From positions 1 through 64,000 of the forward strand of contig JBBHKE010000883.1 in assembly GCA_037447655.1 (NCBI GenBank): a DNA stretch of 64,000 nucleotides, given 5' to 3'. Origin of the DNA: Zygnema cylindricum (lineage: Eukaryota > Streptophyta > Zygnematophyceae > Zygnematales > Zygnemataceae). Below, one piece after another: positions 27,801 through 40,193 of this stretch; within the stretch, counting starts at the first letter, position 1; every line of letters begins with the position of its first letter. Made by a program: the position numbers and the translations under genes. The notes beneath the pieces are model-generated. The model had not been told where the DNA came from and did no database searches. It saw only the letters and a list, made by a program, of their open reading frames with translations.

Positions 27801-28140
27801 ACCAGTCGTTCGTCTTAACCAGTCTTTCGTCTTAACCAGTCTTTCGTCTTAACCAGTCTTTCGTCTCAACCAGTCTTTCGTCTCAACCAGTCTTTCGTCT
27901 CAACCAGTCTTTCGTCTCAGCCAGTCTTTCGTCTCAACCAGTCTTTCGTCTCAACCAGTCTTTCCTCTCAACCAGTCTTTCCTCTCAACCAGTCTTTCCT
28001 CTCAACCGGTCTTTCCTCTCAACCGGTTTTTCTTTTCAACCGGTCTTTCCTCTCAACCAGTCTTTCCTCTCAACCACTCTTTCCTCTCAACCAGTCTTTC
28101 CTCTCAACCAGTCTTTTCTCTCAACCACTCTTTCCTCTTT
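27801..28140. repeat. 17-bp minisatellite, about 20 units
   Basis: Tandem units of AACCAGTCTTTCGTCTC type shift midway to a TCCTCTC variant. The array lies about 125 bp after the gene X stop codon and is followed by a purine tract (28141-28200). The mirrored array at 34139-34418 has fewer units. Confidence 0.95.
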
Positions 28141-28322
28141 AGGGAGAGGAGAGAGAGAGGAAGAGAGAGGAGAGAGGGGGAGGGGGGAGGGGGAGGGGGA
28201 ATTTTTTGGTTTAAACTGTCTGAAATTTCAACGTCCATTTCCTTATCGTGTTGCCTTCTTTCTGATGCGCTGTCACGTCTCAAAGCTCTGATTATCGCCT
28301 CTGGAGGAACCCAATTTGGCCA

Positions 28323-28463
28323 ATGAAGGGTGAAGAGCTCCTTCGCCTATTACTGATTTCTCGAGTCCATGACGGATATGACGGTTCAATGTTTGTAAAT
28401 ATCGAGGAAAGACTTGAGAGCTTTGGGAAGTCCAAAATAGAACCAGTAGTGTTAGTGAAGTAG
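28323..28463 (+). other. Short conserved ORF (46 codons) in the left arm, unassigned
   Basis: The frame MKGEELLRLLLISRVHDGYD continues through MFVNIEERLESFG to a stop at 28461-28463. It is also open in the inverted arm, antisense within 33743-33976. Its composition is protein-like, but no splice link to gene X is evident. It may be an exon of another transcript or a chance frame. Confidence 0.25.
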
Positions 28464-28998
28464 TGTTACTGACGGTCGTCCCTTCAATGGAAAAGCTTTG
28501 GATCAAGACTCTTTTTCCCTTATGAGAAAGTTTCCATGAGTAGCAAGAACTTTTCCCTCTTATGAGAAAGTAGGGAAGGAAGTGTCCGAATAGGCCGAGT
28601 CAAAGTTATGTCCAGGCCCTTCCGTCTTATGGTTTTGCAGTTTTTCACCATTTTTAAAGGCGGTAGTGAGAGGTAGTGGGGTGTACTTTTAAGTCCATAG
28701 AGCATAGAGCTTTAGATTTGATACTGTAGTTGGGTCTTGGGATTGGCGAAAAGCCCTTCATTTTGACAAAACTTGCGCCGAGAGAGAATATAAATTATGG
28801 CGGTTGTGAATTTGGTTCGATTTGTTTCTTTTTTTTCCCTTTTTTTTCCCCTTTGGGCGTATTGGCATGGGGCATATGGTGGGTTGGCGGAAATAGTGTG
28901 GCTGGAAAGTGAAGGTTGGATATATCCTCGAAAAGGGGGAAAAGTGGGTTTACAGGTTGGTGCTTTTTAATTGAATTTGTGTGTGTTTGTTTGTGAGT

Positions 28999-29984
28999 TG
29001 ATGTTTTGCTTTCTTTACAGTCTAACTGGTTATGTTTTGTTAATAATCTGATTTGTCAAGTCGGCGGGGTGGAGCAAAACGATGCAATCCTGTCTAATAT
29101 CTGTTCTTGTACCGTCGTTTTTATTTTTGATCTGTGCTCTGTAATTTCATTTCTTTTTTTCAAAATAAAGTTCCTTTTTTTGCCCAAACTGTGTCTTCTT
29201 TATTGGTTATACAAAGCTTCTTGTAAACCAGGCCACCCCCCTAAACTGTTTTTTCTACTCTCAGGGGTTGACCTTTGATAATACCAATTTTTTTTATGGT
29301 TTTAGGTTTTAAACTGGAAAGGTATTATATTTGTATATGGGACTATCTTTACATGCATTTTACACCTTAGAAATACACTTTAACAAAAATATTTAAGATT
29401 ATTTAAGATTAAACAAAGGAATTCAAGTTACACCTAAATTCAAAAGAATGTTTTGTCATGGGCTTTTTTTGTTACATGGCATAATTAGTTTTAAAATTAC
29501 AGGAAACGTAAGCTGTTGCTATGCTTATCTGCAAAAAACAAATAAAAGGGCTTGCAATTTCCACCTTATATCCCAAAAGGATGGAGAAGAGTGGAAAAAC
29601 AGAACAATCTCCATTATTTATGGTAAGAGAATATTGTCACTTAAAAAGTTTTATCTGGGGCATAGACTTCATATGATCAATTTTATGATGGATAATTCGG
29701 CTATTACTATTTATGCACGTTTATTTATTTTTTGGTTTATTTATACTATTAATTGCTATTTATGTTAAAAAAAGTCCACAAAATAAGCAATATAAGTAAA
29801 GTTTAACGGCATTGCAAAGTCAAAAAGCACAAAAGTAGCCTATGAGTTTGTTACGGAGCTGAAGAAAAATTAAATAATTAATATGGAATAATAGACCCCA
29901 TAATTCAGCAATCTGTACCCTATTTTCCAAAATATTTTTTTCCTCTGGTGGTTGAAAAAGTTAATTTAATCTATCATGTTTACT
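28999..29984. other. No gene seen (spacer of the inverted duplication)
   Basis: AT-rich DNA with only short open frames and no motifs recognised. Confidence 0.5.
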
Positions 29985-30590
29985 ACAGCCTCCAGTGCTG
30001 GCACACAAAATCTGGATGTACTTTATATGTACCTTATGTGTACCTTTCCACAGCCTATTTCCTCTCCGGATCATAGACACTATATAGGGTTCTGTTGGTG
30101 CTATGCCCCCCAAATATGCTCGTCCCACTTCCCGCAACAAATTTGAAATTTCCCGTCCTTTGACCATGTTCCAGAATTAGTTGACTTTTCGTTTGCTTCC
30201 CTCCACATGTAGTTTTCCAGTTTTGGCATTGCCGCCGCTTTTGGTTCCCATGGACTCCCATGGTGTACCATCGCGCTTGTTAATAAAGTCCTCAAATCGT
30301 TAAATGGCACGTGGACATACTCGACCGGCCCACAACTCATCCGACGTTGTAAGCTGCGGTCAGATTTCCATCTCTTGACAATGCTGGCTGCTGTGAAGTG
30401 TGAACCAATGGTACGGACCGGTTTGTCCTTTCCGCAATTCCATTCGATTCGGGAGAAAAAGGAGCCGTGAGGGATCTGCTGCCTTTTTAAGTTATTATCC
30501 TCTCTCCGTACAGTAATCTGAAAATGCCACAAACTCCACTCCATTATCGGCCCTCATGACTTTCAATTTGTGGTCCGATTGACCATCTGT
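29985..30590 (-). pseudogene. Decayed Ty1/Copia integrase fragment
   Basis: Read on the minus strand from about 30575, it encodes LKVMRADNGVEFVAFSDYC, matching the Copia integrase DNG.EF block. Two stop codons follow. In another frame comes TAPFSPESNGIAERTNRSV, matching the conserved P.(T/S)P..NG.AER..R block that carries the third catalytic acidic residue. Downstream YSVYDPERK resembles the post-integrase region. Stops and frame changes show it is dead. No LTRs or RT are visible nearby. Confidence 0.75.
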
Positions 30591-30602
30591 CATCACTCCT
30601 TA

Positions 30603-31545
30603 GGGCGTGTCCCCATGTGTTCAAGTAAGGGTTTTTTTCCGTCGTTTACACAGAAAATGGGACTCCCTACTTGAAAAAATTACGCCGTACGAAAAATGGG
30701 CAAAAACTCAAATACAGTTTGCGTCTCTTGGAACTTGAAAGGTACGGCGATTTGGCAGTATTATCATCGCGACCCACTTCCACGTCATCTTGACACTTGC
30801 ACTGAAATCAAATCGCGACCTGCTTTTAATCAAAATACTATCCTATTGACGAATAGAACGCCTGGGTTGCACGTGTGAAAAGTTTTCATTTTTTTTTGCA
30901 CGAAGGAAAGTACACGCTATTTTTTTCACTGCTCGTCACGAGCATGCACATAAGAAAATGACAAATATGTACGGAAAAAACTTGCAGGGGTCTCGGACCT
31001 CCACTTTCCTTCATGGGTCCTTTGCAAAAGTTTACGTCGTCCTCGTCTCTCTTCCTCTTTCTCACTTGATCGCACTAATGTCTCTCTCCCCTAAATGAAA
31101 TGCGGCAATGATTGTTTCAAATGAAAGATATATTTTTTATCTTTTTTTTTAATATCTTTGGTCGTAGTTTGACGGCATATCGAATGATAAAAGATAAATA
31201 AAAGAAATCGGAAGCCATGGCGGAAAGTTTACGTACTAATGACGTCACAGCGTGGCGTGACTTCGCAATGTCAAAACCCTAAACATTTACGATGTCAGAA
31301 AAACCTCGACGTCTACAACCGTCGCCGTTTTTGTAGACGTCACTTATTTTAGGAAGTTTCGCAGTAGTCTACATTTCATTTCGTAGTCTATCGCACATTT
31401 TGTAGACCTCTACGACTGTCACAAATTTGAAGTAATGAAAGCGCAAGTAATGAATGACATAGGAACACTTTGAAAAGTACATCGTAAAATCAGCGCTAAA
31501 ATCCAAAATAACGTTTCAAAATATCGGTTATATGGGGACACGCCC
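30603..31545. mobile_element. Family D element D3
   Basis: It starts GGGCGTGTCCCCATGTG and ends ATGGGGACACGCCC, with TTA duplicated at 30600-30602 and 31546-31548. It is 943 bp with no transposase. It contains the uninterrupted version of the site occupied by D1b. Confidence 0.85.
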
Positions 31546-31548
31546 TTA

Positions 31549-32427
31549 CTCCTACTCCTTCCTACTCACTCATTAAAGCTTCTCAAAACGTTTTATGCTT
31601 CCAGCGTACACACCCGTTATTTTATCTAGTAATCATCACCATAAAAGAATACATATTAAAGGTATGAACTCATGTTAGAGTCGGGTAAAGGTGGATGACG
31701 CAGGGAACCTAAACCTGCCCGGAGTACTCAGTGTTCCTGTTTTTTTAGCCACTCAAAACATCATAGTCTTCGTACACATTTGTCGGATTTTTTTATCTGA
31801 CGGTTGAGATTGAAAGGTGATGTTCTAACGTTCAGATTGCCGAATATCGAACGTGTGTGCACAGAGAAAAAAGCAGCGATAAAAATAATAACCCTAGTAG
31901 GCTAGTAGCGATACACAGTGGTGAACTCAGCAGGCGTGCAAAAAAATGTGGAAAGAATGGGTGTGTACCCAGCAGTAAACTCCAACAGTCAGGTGTGTGT
32001 GTCTTTTTTTTTTTTTTTTTTTTTTCATATAAATTACGAGTTATCTTGAATTTCCTTGTTTAATCTTAAATCTGTTTGTTAAAGCGCATTTCTACGGTAT
32101 AAAATACATGTACTGATGGTTAGATAGATAAATATAATACTTTTCCAGTTTAAAACTGTAAATCATTAAAATATGGTATATCAAAGGTTGATTCCTGACA
32201 GCAAAAAACGCAGTATAAACGGGTGGCCTGGTTTACAAGAAGCTTTGTAATAACCAATAAAGAAGACACAATTTGGGCAAAAAGGAAAGTACGTTTTGTT
32301 AAAGGAAGAGTTATTAGAGCACCTAACAAAATAGAATCGTAGGTACTAAAACAGATGATAGAAAGAAGTATATAGTTTTGTTCCGTTCGACCGACTTTGA
32401 CAAATTAGATAGCAACAAAGAGGATTA
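31549..32427. other. No gene seen
   Basis: AT-rich spacer DNA with a T homopolymer near 32004-32025 and no supported features. Confidence 0.5.
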
Positions 32428-33215
32428 GGGTGAAGTTCCATCAGACGAAAAGTGAGGTTGTTTACAGATATTCGGATCTCTCCGTAGTACGCGGTACCTC
32501 TTATTTTGTTTTTATACGGAAAACAACACTACAAAGAATCTTGTCAATATTCTCCAAATTCTGGGAGTTAACAATGTCCGTTGGATATTTTTTCGCGAAG
32601 CATTCGTTTCGAAAGTTTTTGTAATTGGTGATGTACCCCGCGAGGTACATCACCGGGAGGTACATCATCAATTAGAGAAAAAATTGAGCCGCGACACGTT
32701 GGATAATGAGCATACGTGTTAATATAGCAACCAACGGGAAAAAAAAAAATTCGCACAAGATATACGCATTTAAAAATCCAACAAAATATACAAACGAAAT
32801 GTCGCAACGCATTCTCGTCACGCTATTTCTGTTAGCGCCCATTCGTCACACTATTTCTGGCAACACTCATCCGTCACGGGAAAAAAAACAGGAACCCTTA
32901 AAAAAAAAATGAGGTGGTATCTAACCAGGTTGTCTACAAAGAGTATGGAAGTTGTGTCGAACGATGACCACATGGTACGCAAATGAAGATTTTTGGTCGG
33001 TGTAAAAATCATTGATGATTATTAATATCCGATCTTAACTCGAGTGGTACCACTAAATTATGAACACGTGGATTACAGACTGCGCAATGGAACTTAGTGG
33101 TACCACTAAATTATGAACACGTGGATTACAGACTGCGCAATGGAACTTTATTCAAAGTGTAGCATTCTGTAATGTTGGCCGTACAATTACAAAATGTCCT
33201 AGTGGAACTTCACCC
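32428..33215. mobile_element. Family C element C3
   Basis: It starts GGGTGAAGTTCCATCAGACG and ends CTAGTGGAACTTCACCC, flanked by TTA at 32425-32427 and 33216-33218. It is 788 bp. It contains a palindromic block around GATGTACCCCGCGAGGTACATC (32631-32652) and a 53-bp tandem duplication (33044-33096, 33097-33149). Confidence 0.85.
33044..33149. repeat. 53-bp tandem duplication inside C3
   Basis: Two essentially identical copies of a unit starting GTGGTACCACTAAATTATG. Confidence 0.9.
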
Positions 33216-34138
33216 TTAGTTAGACAACAATGAAACAAAAAATCCACTCACATACAAACACACACAAATTCAATTAAAAGGCTCCAACCTGTAAACCCAC
33301 TTTTCCCCTTTTTCGAGGATATATCCAACCTTCACTTTCCAACCACACTATTTCCCTCAACACGCCATATATATATTCCCCATGCCAATATGCCCAAAGG
33401 GGAAAAAAAGGGGAAAAAAAAGAACAAATCGAACCAAATTCACAACCGCCATAATTTATATTCTCTCTCGGCGCAAGTTTTGTCAAAATGAAGGGCTTTT
33501 CGCCAATCCCAAGACCCAACTACAGTATCAAATCTAAAGCTCTATGCTCTATGGACTTAAAAGTACACCCCACTACCTCTCACTACCGCCTTTAAAAATG
33601 GTGAAAAACTGCAAAACCATAAGACGGAAGGGCCTGGACATAACTTTGACTCGGCCTATTCGGACACTTCCTTCCCTACTTTCTCATAAGAGGGAAAAGT
33701 TCTTGCTACTCATGGAAACTTTCTCATAAGGGAAAAAGAATCTTGATCCAAAGCTTTTCCATTGAAGGGACGACCGTCAGTAACACTACTTCACTAACAC
33801 TACTGGTTCTATTTTGGACTTCCCAAAGCTCTCAAGTCTTTCCTCGATATTTACAAACATTGAACCGTCATATCCGTCATGGACTCGAGAAATCAGTAAT
33901 AGGCGAAGGAGCTCTTCACCCTTCATTGGCCAAATTGGGTTCCTCCAGAGGCGATAATCAGAGCTTTGAGACGTGACAGCGCATCAGAAAGAAGGCAACA
34001 CGATAAGGAAATGGACGTTGAAATTTCAGACAGTTTAAACCAAAAAATTCCCCCTCCCCCTCCCCCTCCCCCTCTCTCCTCTCTCTTCCTCTCTCTCTCC
34101 TCTCCCTCCAGAGCTAAAACGTAAAACAGCTAAAACAA

Positions 34139-34418
34139 GACTGGTTAAGAGGAAAGACTGGTTGAGAGGAAAGACTGGTTGAGAGGAAAGACTGGTTGAG
34201 AGGAAAGACCGGTTGAGAGGAAAGACTGGTTAACAGGAAAGACTGGCTGAGACGAAAGACTGGCTGAGACGAAAGACCGGTTGAGACGAAAGACCGGTTG
34301 AGACGAAAGACTGGTTGAGACGAAAGACTGGTTGAGACGAAAGACTGGTTGAGACGAAAGACTGGTTAAGACGAAAGACTGGTTAAGACGAAAGACTGGT
34401 TAAGACGAAAGACTGGTA
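34139..34418. repeat. 17-bp minisatellite, about 16 units (mirror of 27801-28140)
   Basis: Units of GACTGGTTGAGACGAAA type near the gene X end and GAGGAAA variants distally. This is the reverse complement of the left-arm array, with fewer units. Confidence 0.95.
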
Positions 34419-34541
34419 ACATTTGGGATTTTCATGAAAATGAAATGGGATGGCCACTGACAGACAAGACCTGGACAGTTTGCACAAAACTATTGATTGG
34501 TGCATTTTACTTTTCAGAGACGGGGCCACCTCATAGGGAGT

Positions 34542-36404
34542 CTACATATAAGCAGTTGCTTGAATTTCTTCAAACGATCTTTCTTCACGACGTTCACGGC
34601 GGTGATCAGTTTCAATCGCCCATTTTTCGAAATCTGGAGAACGGTACAAGGAGCGCAGAGCTCTGGCTGTGCAACACTCGGAAACTGTACGGAAGTCAAA
34701 ATTCTCCATAAAACCGGCAATTCCCGACTGAAAATATGAAATTTGCTGAGGCGGTTCCCAGCCATCACCGTCTGAACACCCAACCAAAAAAACCCCTTGC
34801 AAATCTCGTCAATTTCACAACTTTGAAGACGTCTGAAAACAAAAACCTAACTCAAACTTTTCAAAGCTCGTTAATAGGATCTCTAGATTATAGTATAATT
34901 GAACAAGCTGGACGTGCAATGAATGTCGAGAAGACAATTACTCTCCTATTATGAATTGCAGGAAGTAGAAACATTGCCACAATGCTTAACCTCAGTAGAA
35001 TAAATAAAGAAAGAGATATGCACTATGCATTCAAACTTTTTTCTACACATAATTCAAAAAAATTGTCCTAGGTCCTATGCATTCACAAATTTGTGTTAGG
35101 CAGTACAATAAAGGGGCTGAGAGTTTTTACCGTTTTCAAAGACAAGAGGGTCAGCGTCAGGGCCACTCCTGAAAGAAAACAAAGGTTCACGGGCACGTAG
35201 CCCATATGCCACGATGTTTTCGATGACGGCTCTGTTGCATAAGTAGGCCAATAAGACAAAATCTCTGGAGTAGTTGCGCCTGTCAAAAAACGCATAAAAC
35301 CAGGTCAGTTTACCGAATTCAAAATGTTAGATATATCATAAAGTTCACTGTTTACTTGCCTCCATCACAATTGCATCATTCTCATTTCGACTTTTTCCCC
35401 TCACCTTATCCCTTCTTGAACTGCCCAAAACACTATTAACCCCGCTACAACTGCGAAGATGAAGTAAGGGATGTCGCCGGGACCCTGCAATTCAAAGACC
35501 ACAGATACAACCATCAGACATCTTTTTAAACAACAATTCCAGGCAGTGATCCGTCAAGAACCGAATTTCCATCTTTTCCTTCTAAGTGTAAAAAGCGAGA
35601 AAAGTTTGAATTGCAGAAAAGCTTGAAGCTCCTAAGCAGCTAAATGAAAAAGGAAAAAAAACAGGAAAACCGAGCACTGGGACATAAAAACAGAGGCAAG
35701 AAAGCCTCACACGCCAATAGAAAATAGGCTTCAGAAAAGAAGTTATTATTTCATTGCACAAGAACAGTTAACATAACAAATTCAAATAAAAAACAAACCC
35801 TTGTTATTCTTGAAGCACCCTTGAATCTGTTTGCAAACTAGCTCCAACTTAGGAGAAAAAAAAAAAAAATTTATTGACCTTTTGAAAAAAATTTCCGATA
35901 TGAATAATGACTGCGGGAAACCATCGCAAGCCAATAAAGGCGAAAATGTTCCTTTTCAATCGCCGAGGTACAAAAAACTCCACAACAATCGCACACGAGG
36001 CAATAGCCACCCTCCTATCTGTTATCACCAATAAACAAACGTTATAAGTGAGTGAAAACAATAGATATATTCAACTCTCGCAGAGATAGAAGCAGCAAAA
36101 ACGGCATTATCCAGCCCCCACTCAGCAAATAGAATTAGAAAAAGGGAAGAAAGGAGTAAAAAAACAAAAAAGTAGTTCCTCCTTGATAAAAGGACAGCCT
36201 AACGTCCTAGTCATACTTGGCAATAAACAACAAACATCATGCATCAATTTAGACTTCAAGGAGATCTCCGGCAGTTATATTACTTGGCTGGTAAACTGCT
36301 GTCACGTCGACATCTTTCGTGGATGCAAAAGTATTCAAGTGAGCAAACAATACTCCAAATACGGAAAGCACCAAAACGTCTCGGATAACATCTCTCAAAG
36401 CCAT
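34542..36404 (-). CDS. Gene X, right copy: unrecognised 239-residue membrane protein
   Basis: Five minus-strand exons mirror the left copy with identical lengths: 36404-36284, 36018-35879, 35484-35405, 35279-35131 and 34771-34542. The product starts MALRDVIRDVLVLSVFGVLF and ends EERSFEEIQATAYM. Differences from the left copy are scattered substitutions, for example H to Q after FWAV, W to G in the IVAYWLRARE block, S to R in LYSSPDF and R to H in TDRRRER. There are no frameshifts or premature stops. It converges on the left copy across the 4.25-kb spacer. The same caveat about exons 1-2 applies. Confidence 0.6.
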
Positions 36405-37323
36405 TGTTAAATGAAAGGATAAAAAATGGAAGGGTAAAGCAGAATTGTTTCGAGAGTGAGAAGTTGCAAGTGAAATAACTGCAGCAGATTGTTCTGCTGA
36501 GTTCAGGTAGACAGCAATGGAAAAGTGATTGTATTGTATTGTAACGGATGGTATAAGAGTCGAAAATAAATGCTCCAATAGTAAGAAACTTCGAGTGAGG
36601 TAGTTTCAGCAGAATATATTGTCGAGACCAGATAGTCAGATACAAGATTCAGAGGCGGAGGGAAGAAAATTGAAAGTCTATTGCCAAAGCTCCTGCTTAA
36701 ATAAAACGCAGAGGCTACGCAGAGGCTTCTACTTTTTTGTTAACACTAAACTTTACACTTTTGAACGTCAGAAAACTTCTGGTTCCGCGGAGCCGCACAC
36801 GTGCCAAACACTATCGTCATTGGATACATTGCGATTCAGCGGATTCAAACAAATCAAAACTGGTACGTTTAATTTTACTTTTCGATTTTAATTTCTTTGT
36901 TGATTCTCGGGTGAATACTGAGGAGGACCACTTGCTGACATGGCATACTAGGATGCACCTCACGATCGACCTTCGCGAGCTTTTCGTGCCACGTATCCAC
37001 ATCTCGTTTCTGTCTTCCAAATATATAGTACTGACCTTTGCGTTTCCCCGATAAATTGTAATTTAATAAACGTCTTTGCACAGTACCGATATTCACTTTA
37101 ACCTCGAAAGCGCTCAACCTGGAGGGCTGGAGACGAGGATTCTCTCACTTCGTGGTCCGCGGGCTTCGGGTAATAGATTCAATAAAGTACAGTACTGTGC
37201 AAATATCTGACTTTTTGAAAAAAAAACAGGTGGTTTACTTCCGTAAAGTACTAATATCGTGTTCGAATAGGGTTGACGACTGACGAGTGTGGAAGGCAAA
37301 TTTCTTCGATGTAATTACAACAG

Positions 37324-37794
37324 TAGTACTGTGTAACGGCAGGGTGTTTCCGATAATCGATATGTACCTTTTTTTGGCTTGCCGATAATCGATAAATTGG
37401 CAGGATATATCGACATCGGTGATATTGCCGATAAAAAACCGACAATATCGTTTTTGTATCGCAATGATACCGGTACGTATTGGCGATAATTGTACGGTTT
37501 ACACCGTCTAATTGTACGGCTTATACCGTCGTCCTGAACTGTCGTTATTCCGTTAGACAGTGCACTGAACAGATTGATACATGTCACACGTGGCATACCA
37601 CGCTATATACAGTGAAAAATATAATACAGTATATATAAACTACTATTAAATAGCGTACTATATTTTTCCCACTTATCGCCGATAAGGAATTTGTTGGTCT
37701 CGAAGCGATATATCGAGAACTTTGACCATTCGATTACCGATAAATATCGGTATTGGTGCTATCGCGAAAAGTTTCTTGCCGAAACACAACACTA
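37324..37794. mobile_element. Family B MITE (B3)
   Basis: It starts TAGTACTGTGTAACGGC and ends CCGAAACACAACACTA. It is 471 bp, filled with ACCGATA/TATCGGT palindromes, and is the paralogue of B2. No clean target duplication was found. Confidence 0.8.
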
Positions 37795-38341
37795 CACCCC
37801 CAATCGCTATTAACATATTGAACGCTAATTCGGTCCCGCTTTTTTTTTCCAAATTCTTAAATAACATAAATTATTATGTTTTTTCCTTTACGCCATTTAG
37901 GGTTTTTTGTCCAATTAGCGTAAAAACGAAAATACGTTGTCATTTAAATAGTGTGGTGTACGATAAGTGTAGACGGAACAAAATTGTACCTTTTTAAGTG
38001 ACAAAGTATAATTAATGAGTTTTAGTTACCGCGGACGTATGAGAATATGCGCTCCAAAAAGGGGATTGAATTGGGTTGTCAAATATCACGTTCGCAACAA
38101 CCACGTTTCGACTGTGTGAACGTACGATCTGTGTACAATTTTTCATATTTTGTACAAGTACCTATATTAGTGTAAGCATGTTTGCGACAGACATCTAATT
38201 TTTTCAAAGACCCAAATTAGCATTAGTAAACAATTAGAATGTATGTTTTTTGAAAATTATCAAATTCCTAATTAGCGTAAATCACTATAATTATTCCTAT
38301 ACGTTAAAGAAACCTGTACGCTAATAGCGATTGGCGGTGTA
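37793..38341. mobile_element. Family A MITE (A4), inserted at the terminal TA of B3
   Basis: The left end is CACCCCCAATCGCTATTA and the right end TAATAGCGATTGGCGGTG, flanked by TA on each side. Copy 2 of the segmental duplication keeps the unoccupied site (CAACACTAGACTAATT at 47376-47391), proving insertion with TA duplication. Close relative: A5. Confidence 0.92.
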
Positions 38342-40193
38342 GACTAATTACCACACGAATTAAAATTAAAATTTTGTTTTAAAATGTATCCGTACAGCTA
38401 AACAACTCTTTTAAATTCAGTGTTCCTTGTTAATCTTAAATATTTTTCTTAAAGCCCGATTCTACATCATATAATTCCTGTAGTGTTTACTTGATACGAT
38501 AATTATATTACTCTCCCGAGTACAAAAATTTAAGTCGTGAAATTTAGTGTACCACAGGTCGACTCGTTACAGCAAAAATATAGTTCGAACGAGTGGTGTT
38601 TAACATAGGTTCAATGTACGGAAAAAACAAGAGACACTATATATTGTGACCCTTCATAGTCAGCAATGGCGACATCAATCAAACACACTTAATAAGACTC
38701 CATTGCTTTCTAGGGTACTTCAAAAGATTTAAATTTGTAAATCTTATAAAAGTTGAAGTTTCATTAGAGCAACTTTTTTTCAAACCAAAACTAATGGGAG
38801 AATTTCAACTTCCTCCCTCCCTCCCTTAATTTTTTTCTCGTTTCCATGTGCTCAGGTGGTTTCCCATCGTGTGTTTTTTCTTCATCCTCACTGTGCATAG
38901 AATGCGGGGATTCAACCTTTCAGACATAACAACAATGAGCATGTTAATACTAAGTCAGCTAAATTAATGAACTTGATAAAACCAGTGATGATAAAACGAT
39001 GTTTCATTGGGAAAAAAGAAATGAAAAGACGGATTTTCTCACACAAAATCAACAAACAACAAACAGGGATACCGCAACATCAACTGCGAAAAGATCTTTG
39101 ATTTTTTTCTCAACTTGAACCATCATCTCTTCATGCACACTTCTCGGACTTTAAATATAGTGATTACCATGAAAAATAGTAAACCTTGCCTTTTTATTGG
39201 TTGCCTCTGATGGAAACTGGACACTTGTTCACAAAGAATAATTAATTAAAGTGGCGAATAAAACATCAACGGTAGACACAATACACGTTGTTCTCCCCTT
39301 AAAGGCTTGGGAGCCATGAGATTGTAAAAGTAAAATAGTGTTCTGGCAATACAATCCTGGCTATGAAAAAAATTATAGCAACTGCCTCCTCTCATGTTAC
39401 ACATTGTACACATTGAAATGCATTTTTTAGGCTTGATGTTGACATAACTCAAAATCGTGTATTTAATAGTTGTGGATGAGAAGGTCATGAAATGAAAAGT
39501 TACGACATGTAAGTTTGTGATTTCGGAAGTTGTGATTTTAATGGTAAAGATTGAGATCTGAAACCCATGTTTTTTTCTGTCCAAGGGAAACATTAAATCT
39601 TCACAATTCGATAAAGAGTTCACAAACCGCAATCGTAATCACATCAAATCTTTGACTTTCACTCACAAGTTCCCTCTTCTCTTAACCCCATATGGATTTT
39701 TTAGCAAATGTATTTCTAAGGTATCTTGCAAAAACTACAAACACGATTGTACAATCACCACATAAATACCGGTCTAAATATTTCAACACAACTGTTTGTT
39801 TAACAAATGAAACCATAATTTCAGCTCCCTAATACAAAGACTAGAGTGGGATTCCTAAAAAAAATTCTAGAAGCTTATAATCACACTACCCAACTTATAA
39901 CGACGGTGTCCAAAATTTGCAAAAATTACAGTATCATTACTAAGACCAAAAAGAAACAAAGCGACACAAAAAGATCACAACTCTCAACCCTCACTTGAAT
40001 TGCGGCTAAATACTTGAGATACATGAGTGGCTCCCACTTTTTTTTATTTCTTTTGTTCTTTTTGCAATAACTATCGCCTTCGTTCTATCATAGACTCCCA
40101 ACGAGTATACCATAATTTTGTAGTGCCAATTCACAAGTATACTTAAGTAACTAAATGAACTTTGACTTTTAAGTCCAACGAAATTTTTTGACC
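38342..40193. other. Duplicated BSD2 3'-flanking DNA, no gene
   Basis: This matches 47384-49230. Open frames here are antisense or short and are not supported. Confidence 0.7.

Larger units (their letters stand above)
24896..28998 (+). repeat. Left arm of a large inverted duplication
   Basis: Nearly the whole interval recurs inverted at 33250-37305, with an estimated few percent divergence and small indels. It includes gene X, its introns, a 17-bp minisatellite and the 28.2-29.0 kb tail. The homology fades beside MITE A3 on the outside and near 29000 on the inside. Confidence 0.95.
33250..37305 (-). repeat. Right arm of the large inverted duplication
   Basis: Reverse-complement counterpart of 24896-28998. 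Its outer part (36631-37305) also recurs in direct orientation at 42729-43399, so the 5' flank of gene X is present three times in the window. Confidence 0.95.

Noticed and set aside
27801-28140. Possible CRISPR-like array
   Set aside because: Units of 17 bp are contiguous without spacers, in a eukaryotic intron-bearing locus; it is a minisatellite.
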